This document shows, one piece after another, positions 46,853 to 55,253 of a DNA stretch of 64,000 nucleotides (positions within the stretch are counted from its first letter, which is position 1; each line of letters starts with the position of its first letter). A program made the translations under genes and the position numbers. A model generated the notes under the pieces. It saw only the letters and a program-made list of their open reading frames with translations, did not search any database and was not told the origin of the DNA. Source of the stretch: Prochlorococcus sp. AG-409-K04 (GTDB lineage: Bacteria; Cyanobacteriota; Cyanobacteriia; PCC-6307; Cyanobiaceae); contig QCKE01000004.1 of assembly GCA_003215555.1 (NCBI GenBank), positions 62,001-126,000 on the forward strand. The letters run 5' to 3'.

Positions 46853-49008
46853 AAAGGTTCTGATTTACCTTTATAATTAAATCCATTCAAACTAAAACTT
46901 ATTCCACCAGATTGATTTTCTAAATCATAAAATAACCCTAATTGATATGCTCTTCTTTGCAAGATAATAGCTGATTTTGCAATAGTCGATTTCCCATAAT
47001 CATCAGATCGAGAATCAATATTCCATTCATTTATTGTCTTTATTACAATTGGTCCAAAAAGATGTTGAGAAAATTCTAGTTTCAATGTGATTAAATCCGT
47101 TTTATTATCAAATTCAAATGGACTTTCTCCTAATTTTTTAGTCAAAGTAGGTAAAATCGAAACCTCAGTAAAGTCAAAATAATCTCTTTTTAACTTACCT
47201 AGTGTTAATTCTGGTCCAATGCCAAAAGTAATAGTAGATTGATAGTTAGTATCCTCATACAAAAAATATGATGATCTAAGAATACTATTTAGATATAGAC
47301 CTGATGAAATCTCTTTTGGAGAATATTGTGACCTAATATACTCGAGATTATCTTTTTTTTGGAATGAGCTTAAAGGAAATCTAAAATCAAAACCTGTATT
47401 AAAATTTAAACGCCATAAATCTATCAAATTATCACTATCTTTACTTTCTGATTGATACTTAGCAAGTCCACTTTTTATATAATATTCAGAGTCTAGATTT
47501 CCAATTTTTGTGGAGAGTTCTTTTTTAAGATTAAAACCATAAGCTGTATATATTTCATCACTTCCAACTGAAGAATCAAACATTTGATAACGATATCCTC
47601 CAAATAAACTTGTTTCAATCTCCTTGATATTTAGAAAATCAAATCTCTTTGTAAAATCAATATAATGTCTAGAGCCATTTGCAAATCGCTTATTATGAAA
47701 AGTACTAATATCAGTATTAATCTTAGTATCCCAACCTAATGTTTTTCCTTTGATTTCAGCTTCTAATCCAAAGTGATCTTCAGGGCTAGTTTTTGTTGTA
47801 ACTTTTTCACTATTAACAGAAGTATTTTCTTTAGGATATACATGAGTTGTACCTTTTGAAGCTCTCTCAAGCAAATATTGAGGTTGGAGTGATAAAGTGA
47901 AATTTTTAGGTAATTTTATAGGATTAATTTGCCTTCCAATATAGACGCCATCTCGATCCCGACTATCAATAGCTAAAATCCATTTCTGAAGTCTCTTCCA
48001 ACCTGAAGAGCCAAAATTTGACACTTCACGATTACCCATAGGTAGTTTTAAATTGTCCTCAATAATTAAAAAACTCTTTTTTGCAGTAAGCATATATTTT
48101 CCAGGATCTTCCTCACTTGCAATTAGTTCTACCAAATACGCATCAATTCTACTTTGAACAGGATTAAATGGATCATTAGTAAAGCTAACTTCTTTTGCTT
48201 TCCAACCATTTTTTTTTATCCAGATATTTGCAGCTTTAAATCTCCACTTATTAATAGAGTTACTTTTACTTTCATCATTTGTTAATATCTTCATTTCTGG
48301 ATCAAAACTACCTTCTAAAATAAATCCATCTTTTAATTCAAGACCTCTAACACCAGATTCCATCTTCTCCTGATATTCATTAGGATTAGATTTAGAATAT
48401 TCCAAAAGATTAAAGTTTTCAGGTAAAAACTTAATATCAATAATTCCATAGACATCATCAAGTCTTCCTTCTTTTTTCTCTAAATCATATTTCAAAAAAC
48501 TAGCTTGAAGATAGTGTTTTCCAGTAACAAATACAACATTACCTATTGCTGTAATTGTTTTGCGTAATTGATTGATCTCTATTTTATCCGCCTTAATATT
48601 TGCACCATTGATTAATGCATTTACATTCCCTTCTGCAACAAAAATATTATTTTCCTGCCAAGATTGACTATCAGCATTAATTTGCAAGTCGACAAGAGCT
48701 GGCTTCTTTTCTTTCTCTTTTTGAGTCTCTAAAACCTCTGCTAACAAATTACTACTTGTATAATATTTTGCAAATATGTTTAGATCTTCTTGGAAAAAAT
48801 CAATATTTTCAGAAAAATAAAGATAGTCTGTCTGTTCTAACGTTTTAGGCTCTTCGTATATATTTGCAAATTCAAGAGATTGATGCGAAAAGTTGCTAGA
48901 ACTATTTAATAAACTTGCGGAAGCAACACTTTCGCAAAAGGGAAAACACAGTAAATTACTCACAGAAAATAATCCTGTGAGTAATTTATTAGAAACTATC
49001 GCCGCCAA
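46849..49008 (-). CDS. LptD/OstA-like outer membrane protein (DUF3769 type)
   Basis: This is a large outer-membrane beta-barrel protein in the place of LptD, which inserts lipopolysaccharide. An N-terminal signal-like hydrophobic stretch (about 8-30) precedes an OstA/LptA-like jelly-roll region with VAEGNVNALINGANIKADKI and ITAIGNVVFVTGKHYLQASF. The following 500 residues alternate polar and aromatic strands (for example DHFGLEAEIKGKTLGWDTKI), as in the cyanobacterial DUF3769 family. The start is apparently TTG at 49008. The LPS role is inferred. Confidence 0.82.
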   Translation of the reverse strand: MAAIVSNKLLTGLFSVSNLLCFPFCESVASASLLNSSSNFSHQSLEFANIYEEPKTLEQTDYLYFSENIDFFQEDLNIFAKYYTSSNLLAEVLETQKEKEKKPALVDLQINADSQSWQENNIFVAEGNVNALINGANIKADKIEINQLRKTITAIGNVVFVTGKHYLQASFLKYDLEKKEGRLDDVYGIIDIKFLPENFNLLEYSKSNPNEYQEKMESGVRGLELKDGFILEGSFDPEMKILTNDESKSNSINKWRFKAANIWIKKNGWKAKEVSFTNDPFNPVQSRIDAYLVELIASEEDPGKYMLTAKKSFLIIEDNLKLPMGNREVSNFGSSGWKRLQKWILAIDSRDRDGVYIGRQINPIKLPKNFTLSLQPQYLLERASKGTTHVYPKENTSVNSEKVTTKTSPEDHFGLEAEIKGKTLGWDTKINTDISTFHNKRFANGSRHYIDFTKRFDFLNIKEIETSLFGGYRYQMFDSSVGSDEIYTAYGFNLKKELSTKIGNLDSEYYIKSGLAKYQSESKDSDNLIDLWRLNFNTGFDFRFPLSSFQKKDNLEYIRSQYSPKEISSGLYLNSILRSSYFLYEDTNYQSTITFGIGPELTLGKLKRDYFDFTEVSILPTLTKKLGESPFEFDNKTDLITLKLEFSQHLFGPIVIKTINEWNIDSRSDDYGKSTIAKSAIILQRRAYQLGLFYDLENQSGGISFSLNGFNYKGKSEPF

Positions 49009-49109
49009 AATCTGCTATTCGGCGAAAAGCAAAAGTTCATAGCACTAAAAAATCTGGCCTAGATCTAGACCGATGTTAATAGTGATCTTAATGATTGAGG
49101 ACTAATTTC

Positions 49110-49238
49110 TTAGTCTTGTGGGCTTTCCAGGTCTTTTCTGGCAGGAGTCCTTGTTGGGTCACTAGCCAAGAAGCCAAATAAGAAAACACCAACAAAAAAG
49201 AAGACGACCGTGTATACGGAAATCTTTAGGGCAAGCAT
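49110..49238 (-). CDS. psbI: Photosystem II reaction centre protein I
   Basis: This is a 42-residue frame too short for most ORF filters. It reads [20 protein letters not shown] then [20 protein letters not shown] and QD. One membrane helix (about 6-25) and the SDPTRTP-x-RKD tail are the hallmarks of PsbI, a PSII core subunit next to D1. It starts with ATG 49238 and ends with TAA 49110. It lies on the minus strand between psbN and the LptD-like gene. Confidence 0.97.
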   Translation of the reverse strand: MLALKISVYTVVFFFVGVFLFGFLASDPTRTPARKDLESPQD

Positions 49239-49367
49239 GACTAGCTAAAACTTTTATAGAAACATTTGTATCTTATGGGAATTTGTACCCCAATGACCCC
49301 ATTTATTACCTTGGATTGAAATGTTTCTATGTCATTAAGTTTAGTAAAGCAATATCAATAGACCTAT

Positions 49368-49508
49368 TTAGTCGTCGTGTTCATCCCATGGGTCATCTAA
49401 AGCCCTTGCAGGCGGGCCAAAGGCTGTATAAACACCAAAACCAGTCAAGGAGACTAAAACTACTAAAACAGCTATTGCTATTGAAAGCGCTGGAGATGAA
49501 GTTTGCAT
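49368..49508 (-). CDS. psbN: PSII repair/assembly protein PsbN
   Basis: This short frame encodes 46 residues: MQTSSPALSIAIAVLVVLVS, LTGFGVYTAFGPPARALDDP, WDEHDD. The single helix followed by GFGVYTAFGPPA..L.DP and an acidic end is diagnostic of PsbN. PsbN is not a stable PSII subunit; in plastids it is needed for reaction-centre assembly and repair. As usual it is divergent from psbH, with an 86-base spacer. Confidence 0.97.
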   Translation of the reverse strand: MQTSSPALSIAIAVLVVLVSLTGFGVYTAFGPPARALDDPWDEHDD

Positions 49509-49594
49509 CAAATCTTTCTACAGGTTGTCAACCTAAGCGGGTATTTCCCATACAATATCCAAAATTGTTCATTAACTGAGGCTCTAATCCAAAA

Positions 49595-49792
49595 ATGGGA
49601 CAAAAAACTGCTTTGGGATCTCTACTTAAATCCATTGGCAATTCTGGCCAAGGAAAGGTTGTAGCCGGCTGGGGCGCCGTACCAGTTATGGCCCTAATAG
49701 GTGTATTTCTTCTTGTTTTCTTAGTCATTCTTCTACAGATTTATAACCAATCATTGCTTCTGCAAGGTTTTTCAGTCGACTGGAACGGGTAA
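49595..49792 (+). CDS. psbH: Photosystem II reaction centre protein H
   Basis: PsbH is a 65-residue one-helix PSII subunit near CP47, needed for QA-to-QB electron transfer and assembly. [20 protein letters not shown] is followed by [40 protein letters not shown] and VDWNG. It is divergent from psbN and followed 37 bases later by tatA. No extended phosphorylated leader as in plants is seen. Confidence 0.97.
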   Translation: MGQKTALGSLLKSIGNSGQGKVVAGWGAVPVMALIGVFLLVFLVILLQIYNQSLLLQGFSVDWNG

Positions 49793-49829
49793 ATTAAGTC
49801 AATTACAGCTGGCTTAATATTTTGAGCTC

Positions 49830-50081
49830 ATGAACATCTTCGGAGTAGGTCTGCCTGAAATTGCAGTCATAGTAGGTATTGCCTTGGTTATTTTTGGACC
49901 TAAGAAACTTCCAGAAATTGGTAAAAACCTTGGAAAAACAATGAAAAGCCTCCAGAAAGCAACTTCAGAGTTTGAAAATGAGCTCAAAAAAGCCGTTTCC
50001 GAATCAGAAGAAACTCCTGATACAGCTAATTCCAAGTCAGGAAGTCAAGATATTTCTCCAGAGATGAATGAAAAAATATAA
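49830..50081 (+). CDS. tatA: Twin-arginine translocase subunit TatA/TatE
   Basis: TatA forms the size-variable pore of the Sec-independent pathway for folded proteins. The 83-residue protein has a short N-terminal helix (GVGLPEIAVIVGIALVIFGP), the conserved FGPKKLPEIGKNLGK hinge and amphipathic helix, then an acidic variable tail. In cyanobacteria it serves both plasma and thylakoid membranes. It sits between psbH and pth. Confidence 0.94.
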   Translation: MNIFGVGLPEIAVIVGIALVIFGPKKLPEIGKNLGKTMKSLQKATSEFENELKKAVSESEETPDTANSKSGSQDISPEMNEKI

Positions 50082-50109
50082 TTGATCCAATGCTTCTTAA
50101 GTAGATCAT

Positions 50110-50718
50110 ATGAGATCGGGTGACTTCCGCTTAATAGCTGGTTTAGGTAATCCTGGCTCTAAATTCACTAGAACGCGACATAACATTGGATTCACAACTA
50201 TTGAAAACATCGCCAAAAAAGAATGTGCTTCATTCACTATGAACAAAAAACTTTTTGGCCAAATTGCAAATATAGGAATAGGACAAGATAAAAAAAGACT
50301 TTTAATGCCCAATACTTTTATGAATAAAAGTGGCCAATCAGTTCAAGCAGCGATGCAATGGTTTGGTCTAGAAATAAATCAACTATTAGTAATTGTTGAT
50401 GATATCGATTTACCATTAGGGAAAATCAGGTTAAGAGAAAAAGGAGGCTCAGGAGGCCATAATGGTCTAAAAAATATCATCCAACATTTAGGCAGAGAAG
50501 ACTTTTGTAGATTAAAAATTGGCATTGGCGCACCATCTGCAAAAAGTGAAGAAAGAAAACAAAAAACAATCCCACATGTATTAGGAAAATTTGAATCAAA
50601 TGAAGAAAAAATTCTAGAAGAAGTAATTAAAAAAATTTTAGAAGGACTCGAAATGATTGAATCTTTTGGATTAACCAAAGGTATTACCTATCTAAATTCA
50701 AATGAAAGAAGCATATAA
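50110..50718 (+). CDS. pth: Peptidyl-tRNA hydrolase
   Basis: Pth releases peptides from prematurely dropped peptidyl-tRNA. Catalytic and binding residues are in IAGLGNPGSKFTRTRHNIGF (with the catalytic His), LMPNTFMNKSGQSVQAAM and VVDDIDLPLGKIRLREKGGS followed by GGHNGLKNI. Its 202 residues are normal. A long charged helix ends the protein. It is followed 10 bases later by the DUF3146-like gene. Confidence 0.96.
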   Translation: MRSGDFRLIAGLGNPGSKFTRTRHNIGFTTIENIAKKECASFTMNKKLFGQIANIGIGQDKKRLLMPNTFMNKSGQSVQAAMQWFGLEINQLLVIVDDIDLPLGKIRLREKGGSGGHNGLKNIIQHLGREDFCRLKIGIGAPSAKSEERKQKTIPHVLGKFESNEEKILEEVIKKILEGLEMIESFGLTKGITYLNSNERSI

Positions 50719-50728
50719 ACTCTAAGCC

Positions 50729-50986
50729 ATGCAACATAATCCCTCTACAACAGCTCATATTAAAATATTTAGTCAGAATTTTAATACAAAATCCATGGAA
50801 GGAGAGGTTTCAGCTGGTGACTTTAAGTGGCATTTTAATTGGCAATTTAGCAATGGGGAACTTCTATTGGAACCACCTCTTGGTAGAGCATTAATTCAAG
50901 ATGCTCTTCTCCGTTTTCTTATAAAAACTGATTACTATCTCGAGCCTGGTGGAGATTATGATTTCACTATTAAGGCCAAGTTTTGA
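50729..50986 (+). CDS. DUF3146-like conserved cyanobacterial protein
   Basis: This 85-residue soluble protein has MEGEVSAGDFKWHFNWQFSN, GELLLEPPLGRALIQDALLR and DYYLEPGGDYDFTIKAKF. The EGEVSAG..W.F.W and LEPGGDYxFTI motifs match the cyanobacterial DUF3146 family as I recall it. Function is unknown. It looks like the last gene of the psbH-tatA-pth run and overlaps the convergent YqgF-like gene by 17 bases. Confidence 0.85.
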   Translation: MQHNPSTTAHIKIFSQNFNTKSMEGEVSAGDFKWHFNWQFSNGELLLEPPLGRALIQDALLRFLIKTDYYLEPGGDYDFTIKAKF

Positions 50987-51407
50987 GTTCTAATGGAGTT
51001 AGCCATTGGAATTTTTTTTCAAAGTAGTCTTCTATTAAGATTAGGGCTGCAATAGCATCAAGATTCTTGGGTGGAAAAAGTAATGTTTTAGGCAAAGATG
51101 AGAAAGGAAACTTAGGTGGGCATAACTCAAAAAATCTCTCTCTTGCACGCAAAGTAGTTCTTGATTCATTAACTAATTGAATTGGACAACTATTATTTAA
51201 AGATAATTGGTGCCTCCAATACTTACTAGATGTACCATCGCCAAGAAGAATTAATTCAACAGAATAATTAACAATCCAATCATTAATTAAATTAATCACA
51301 TAATTTTTAAGAACTATTTTGCCATCTATTACAAGAGAATTATTCAAATCTGCTAATAATAAACCACACTTTTGATTACCTGGATCTATAGAAATTATAT
51401 TAGTCAT
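50970..51407 (-). CDS. YqgF/RuvX-like RNase H-fold nuclease
   Basis: This small RNase H-fold protein is related to YqgF/RuvX, used in rRNA maturation. The acid residues sit where expected: NIISIDPGNQKCGLLLADL (Asp8), IQLVNESRTTLRARERF (Glu) and KNLDAIAALILIEDYFEK (Asp). It is diverged from standard YqgF, which is why I leave it unnamed. Its ATG overlaps the stop of the DUF3084 gene by 4 bases, so the two are translationally coupled. Confidence 0.7.
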   Translation of the reverse strand: MTNIISIDPGNQKCGLLLADLNNSLVIDGKIVLKNYVINLINDWIVNYSVELILLGDGTSSKYWRHQLSLNNSCPIQLVNESRTTLRARERFFELCPPKFPFSSLPKTLLFPPKNLDAIAALILIEDYFEKKFQWLTPLELKTWP

Positions 51408-52396
51408 TCTGTGTTTATAGTATTCTTTATAGGGATATTTGCTAACTTAAAGAATACAGATACTTTATCTGCAGTATCACTACTTATTTTAGCAATAGCA
51501 TCTACTTTTAGACGACGATCTTTAATAGATTGCAATTGACTTAAAAGCGCTTTCATTGATGCAGAATCAATTTGAATTTCCGTTGCTAAAGAACCCCTTC
51601 TCTTTACTTCAGCTAAAGTTGATGCTAATAACATTTTAATTTGTTGTTGTAAAGAAGTTTTAGTTATTTCATTGTTGCTAATTGTTAGACTTGATATAAT
51701 ATCCCCTTTTAAAACAATATTTTTATTTAAAATAGCTTCAGGGAAAGCATATACATAATTTTCACCCAACAAAACATTTCCTGCAGAACGAATAATAATA
51801 ACCCATTCTCTCTTATCTGAAATTAATTCTTCTAAGCGAGAGATATGATCCCGTCTTATTAAAACCATTCTTCTGTCTGGATTCTTCCCAGGACTTACTC
51901 TAAGAAATGCATATAAATTTGCTCTTCTAATTATATTCTCTATTTCTTCTTTAATATTTGATCCTTCTTCTATTTTAATGTTAAAAGTTGCAAGACTTTC
52001 ACCACTTTCAATAACCACTTCGCCTTTACGAAAAGCAAACATACCTTTGCTCATCTTTACTAACTCTTGTTCTGCTTTCTTTATCTTTTTTTCAAGCATT
52101 TCCCTTTGATTTTGCAAAGGAAGTAACGCATCTCTACTTTCTTTTAATTTTGCACGAATATCATCTATTTGGAACAAGCCTTCTCGTAATTCTTGTCTCA
52201 CTAAAAGTATCAGACTTAATGAAATACCACTAATCAAACTTCCAGTTAATATTGTTATTAAAACTGCTGTTCTACGAGGTCTTAATTTAAAAATACTTAA
52301 TCTTGCCTTACCTATACGGCTACCTAAAATGTCACCTAGGGTTGAAAGGACACCCCCAAGTAAGAGCAAAAAAATAATGAGCAGCCAGCCTGTCAC
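51404..52396 (-). CDS. DUF3084-family membrane protein
   Basis: The protein has two N-terminal membrane helices (about 3-22 and 44-66) around GGVLSTLGDILGSRIGKARL and KLRPRRTAVLITILTGSLIS. A coiled coil follows (about 78-120), then a folded soluble region with YAFLRVSPGKNPDRRMVLIR. This architecture is DUF3084, cyanobacterial and of unknown function, often beside ntcA. It starts 61 bases after ntcA on the same strand and runs into the YqgF-like gene. Confidence 0.85.
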   Translation of the reverse strand: MTGWLLIIFLLLLGGVLSTLGDILGSRIGKARLSIFKLRPRRTAVLITILTGSLISGISLSLILLVRQELREGLFQIDDIRAKLKESRDALLPLQNQREMLEKKIKKAEQELVKMSKGMFAFRKGEVVIESGESLATFNIKIEEGSNIKEEIENIIRRANLYAFLRVSPGKNPDRRMVLIRRDHISRLEELISDKREWVIIIRSAGNVLLGENYVYAFPEAILNKNIVLKGDIISSLTISNNEITKTSLQQQIKMLLASTLAEVKRRGSLATEIQIDSASMKALLSQLQSIKDRRLKVDAIAKISSDTADKVSVFFKLANIPIKNTINTE

Positions 52397-52456
52397 TTAA
52401 AACTACATTAATCTTGAAAACTTCTACCTAATTTTATACGCTAATCAAGTTTTTTT

Positions 52457-53140
52457 TTAATTAAATCTTTTCGCAAGAGCAATTGGATCAAATACAGTGA
52501 TTTTTTTTCTATCTATCTGCAACAAGCCTAAGTTTCTCAAATCACCTAAAAGTCTTGTAATAGTTACTCTTGTAGATCCAATAGCTTCAGCAATTCCTTG
52601 ATGAGATAACTTAAGATCAATAGTAATTCCTTTATCACTAGGAACACCAAAGTCTCTACATAAAACCAACAAAAAGCTTACCAATCGAGAAGACATATCT
52701 CTATGTGTCAAAGTTTCTATCATGGTTTCTGTTTGGAGAATGCGACTAGAGAGTCCTTGCAAGAGTAATAGTCCTACTCCACTATCAGAAGCTATAGCAT
52801 TTCGAACCGACCCGGCAGGGGCTGAGCTCATTTCTACTTTTGTAAAAGCCACTGCGTGATAAAAACGATCAGATCTATGACCAGTTAATAAAGAAAGTAC
52901 ACCAAATAAACTGTTTTCTCTTAACAATGCAACCGTTATCTCTTCTCCAGACTCATAAACTCTTGAAAGGCGCACAGCACCTCTTCTAATCAAATAAACC
53001 CTTTCCGCAGGATCACCTGGAAAAAATATAGTCTTTGATCTCTCTACAACCTCGTTAGAAGCACCATCTAGCCCCCTAATGACATCCAAAAGTGTCTTCT
53101 TTAATTGGGTGTGATCGTTGAAGTGATTTTGAGATTGCAT
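52457..53140 (-). CDS. ntcA: Global nitrogen regulator NtcA
   Basis: NtcA is the CRP-family activator that senses 2-oxoglutarate and turns on ammonium transport and nitrogen-assimilation genes. [20 protein letters not shown] and [20 protein letters not shown] form the effector domain. [20 protein letters not shown] is the dimer helix, and [20 protein letters not shown] the DNA-binding helix-turn-helix. The first 33 residues are lineage-specific. The upstream region has a GTA-N8-AAC sequence (53236-53249), only a partial NtcA box. Confidence 0.97.
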   Translation of the reverse strand: MQSQNHFNDHTQLKKTLLDVIRGLDGASNEVVERSKTIFFPGDPAERVYLIRRGAVRLSRVYESGEEITVALLRENSLFGVLSLLTGHRSDRFYHAVAFTKVEMSSAPAGSVRNAIASDSGVGLLLLQGLSSRILQTETMIETLTHRDMSSRLVSFLLVLCRDFGVPSDKGITIDLKLSHQGIAEAIGSTRVTITRLLGDLRNLGLLQIDRKKITVFDPIALAKRFN

Positions 53141-53331
53141 CCCAAGATTGATTTGGATTAAAAAAAAAACCAGATGAAGCCAAAATCTTCTTGACTACAT
53201 CTGAAAGACCTTAAGGATTGTCGTTAAATCATCATGTAGCAAAAACAACTTTTTCAGCTTAAAGCAACTTTTTCAAAGAATTAACAAAAAAATAAAGTCA
53301 AAAATTAAAGATTTCTTTTAGTAGCAAGACA

Positions 53332-53347
53332 ACACTATAGATAGTGT
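53332..53347. promoter_or_regulatory. Short palindrome in the ntcA / CobO-like divergent spacer
   Basis: ACACTAT (53332-53338) and ATAGTGT (53341-53347) are exact reverse complements around AG. The spacer 53141-53420 must contain the promoters of both divergent genes, so this could be an operator for one of them. TATAGA inside it also resembles a -10 element. The binding protein is unknown. Confidence 0.4.
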
Positions 53348-53420
53348 CAAAATAGTTATGAAGCTTTTTTTAACGCTAGATTTTTAAAAAGACTTTGATT
53401 TGCATGCATTTCAACAATTC

Positions 53421-54017
53421 ATGACAGCAAGCCCTAGTTCAAACAAACAATCCCAAAAAAACAATGCATCTGGAGTCACGCAAATCAATGCATTTCTTGA
53501 GCAACCAAGATTAAAAATTGTTTCTTCTCACGGACAACTACAAGTTTATTCTTCGCCATATAGAGGTAGTTTTTCAGCAGTTTTGAGTGAAGCAATTCGT
53601 TCTGCAGGATTAGGAAGCAGAGTATTAATTGCCCAATTCCTTAAAGGTGGTGTTTCTCAAGGATACAAAAACAAAACCACTCTTTGTGACAAACTCCAAT
53701 GGGTACGACCAAATATATATGGATTTATCAATCAAAATTCATCCCTGCATACTTCAGAAAACTTTCAAGTGAATAAAAATGCCATTCAAGAGGTCTGGCA
53801 AAAATGCAAAGCACTACTTTTAGACAATGCTTTAGACAAATTAGTACTTGATGAAATTGGATTAGCAATTGAATACGGATTCATTCAAGAGCAAGAATTA
53901 ATAATGGCTTTAGAAAACAGATATAACTCTATTGATGTAATTCTCACAGGTCCATCAATACCTACTAAGGTTTTTTCAATGGCTGATCAAATTACGCAGT
54001 TGAGGTCCTCTAAGTAA
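53421..54017 (+). CDS. CobO/BtuR-like P-loop-family protein lacking a Walker A motif
   Basis: The fold resembles ATP:cob(I)alamin adenosyltransferase CobO: LQVYSSPYRGSFSAVLSEAI and GSRVLIAQFLKGGVSQ at the front, DKLVLDEIGLAIEYGFIQEQ and IDVILTGPSIPTKVFSMADQ later. In CobO the first motif is a GxGKGKTT loop; here the Gly-Lys-Thr residues are replaced and TGRxxP has become TGPSIP. ATP binding in the usual way is therefore doubtful. The frame opens at TTG 53400; ATG 53421 (MTASPSSNK) is likelier. It overlaps dcd by one base. Function unknown. Confidence 0.75.
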   Translation: MTASPSSNKQSQKNNASGVTQINAFLEQPRLKIVSSHGQLQVYSSPYRGSFSAVLSEAIRSAGLGSRVLIAQFLKGGVSQGYKNKTTLCDKLQWVRPNIYGFINQNSSLHTSENFQVNKNAIQEVWQKCKALLLDNALDKLVLDEIGLAIEYGFIQEQELIMALENRYNSIDVILTGPSIPTKVFSMADQITQLRSSK

Positions 54018-54610
54018 TGCTAAAAAATGATCATTGGATTAAAGAACAAGCTGAGACTGGAATGCTCAAGCCCTTCCAGCCAAATCTCGTAAGAAACCTT
54101 GAGCCTACTTCACAAAAAAAACCTGTCCTAAGTTTTGGCTGCTCATCCTATGGCTATGATTTAAGGCTGTCTGCAAAAGAATTTTTAATATTCCGTCATG
54201 TACCAGGCACAATTATGAATCCGAAAAATTTCAATCCACAAAATTTAGAGGCAACAAAACTCCAAACAGATGAATATGGTGACTTTTTCATTCTTCCTGC
54301 TCATTCATATGGACTAGGGGTTGCTTTAGAAAAAATGAAAGTTCCATCCAATATTACGGTCATATGTATTGGAAAAAGCACTTATGCAAGATTGGGAATT
54401 ATTGTCAACACAACACCTGCAGAAGCAAGCTGGGAGGGCCATTTAACCCTTGAATTTAGTAATAGTTCGGGAGCAGATTGTCGTATATATGCAAATGAAG
54501 GTATATGTCAATTATTATTTTTTGAAGGTGATCCATGTGAAACAACCTACAGCGATCGAAAAGGAAAGTATCAAAATCAACCTGAGAAAGTTACTCTAGC
54601 AAAAATTTAA
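54017..54610 (+). CDS. dcd: dCTP deaminase
   Basis: Dcd deaminates dCTP to dUTP, the feed for thymidylate. SFGCSSYGYDLRLSAKEFLI, LPAHSYGLGVALEKMKVPSN, CIGKSTYARLGIIVNTTPAE and ASWEGHLTLEFSNSS are characteristic, with the catalytic Glu in TTPAEASWEG. The length of 197 residues is normal. It overlaps the CobO-like gene by one base (TAATG) and precedes thyX by 2 bases, forming a pyrimidine-deoxynucleotide operon. Confidence 0.95.
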   Translation: MLKNDHWIKEQAETGMLKPFQPNLVRNLEPTSQKKPVLSFGCSSYGYDLRLSAKEFLIFRHVPGTIMNPKNFNPQNLEATKLQTDEYGDFFILPAHSYGLGVALEKMKVPSNITVICIGKSTYARLGIIVNTTPAEASWEGHLTLEFSNSSGADCRIYANEGICQLLFFEGDPCETTYSDRKGKYQNQPEKVTLAKI

Positions 54611-54612
54611 TT

Positions 54613-55251
54613 ATGAATAATGAAGTTCAGCTAGTTTCAATTACTCCAGATGCAGAAAAAACAATGGCATATATAGCTAGAGTTAGTAATCCCAAAAACC
54701 AAGACAATCAAGATTTTCGAAAATTATTAAAATATTGTATAAACAATGAACATTGGAGTGTATTTGAACAAGCTTTTATGACACTACAAATAGAAACAAA
54801 TAGAGGAATTGCTGCTCAAATTCTTCGTCATAGATCATTTACTTTTCAAGAGTTTTCACAAAGATATGCAGACAGTTCACAATTAGGTGACATTCCAATT
54901 CCAGATTTAAGGAGGCAAGATGCTAAAAATAGACAAAACTCTATATCTGACTTGCCAATAAATATCGCAGAAAAATATAAAAAAAAGATAGCATCCCAAT
55001 TTAAAAATTCTCTTGCTCTATACCAAGAAATGCTGGAAGATGGCATTGCAAAGGAATGTGCAAGATTTATTCTTCCATTAGCAACACCTACAAGAATATA
55101 TATGTCAGGCTCTTGTCGTTCTTGGATACATTATATAAAACTAAGATCAGGACATGGAACACAAAAAGAACATTTAAAGATAGCAAATCAATGTAAAAAG
55201 ATTTTCTCAGAACAATTTCCATCAGTTTCTCAGGCTCTTAATTGGGAATAA
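54613..55251 (+). CDS. thyX: Flavin-dependent thymidylate synthase
   Basis: ThyX makes dTMP from dUMP with FAD and methylene-tetrahydrofolate. The ThyX motif is RHRSFTFQEFSQRYAD, a variant of RHRxxSxNExSxR. LPLATPTRIYMSGSCRSWIH and LRSGHGTQKEHLKIANQC are further conserved segments. The length is normal at 212 residues. It directly follows dcd, so both supply steps of dTMP are encoded together. Methylene-THF comes from GlyA, also in this window. Confidence 0.95.
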   Translation: MNNEVQLVSITPDAEKTMAYIARVSNPKNQDNQDFRKLLKYCINNEHWSVFEQAFMTLQIETNRGIAAQILRHRSFTFQEFSQRYADSSQLGDIPIPDLRRQDAKNRQNSISDLPINIAEKYKKKIASQFKNSLALYQEMLEDGIAKECARFILPLATPTRIYMSGSCRSWIHYIKLRSGHGTQKEHLKIANQCKKIFSEQFPSVSQALNWE

Positions 55252-55253
55252 AA

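Noticed and set aside
50379-50678. A 99-codon open frame on the minus strand
   Set aside because: It is antisense to pth, whose frame is unmistakable; its translation is low-complexity Ser/Phe/Ile.
53236-53249. GTA-N8-AAC ahead of ntcA as an NtcA box
   Set aside because: The right half reads AAC instead of TAC, and no well-placed -10 element was found, so I list it only as a weak possibility.
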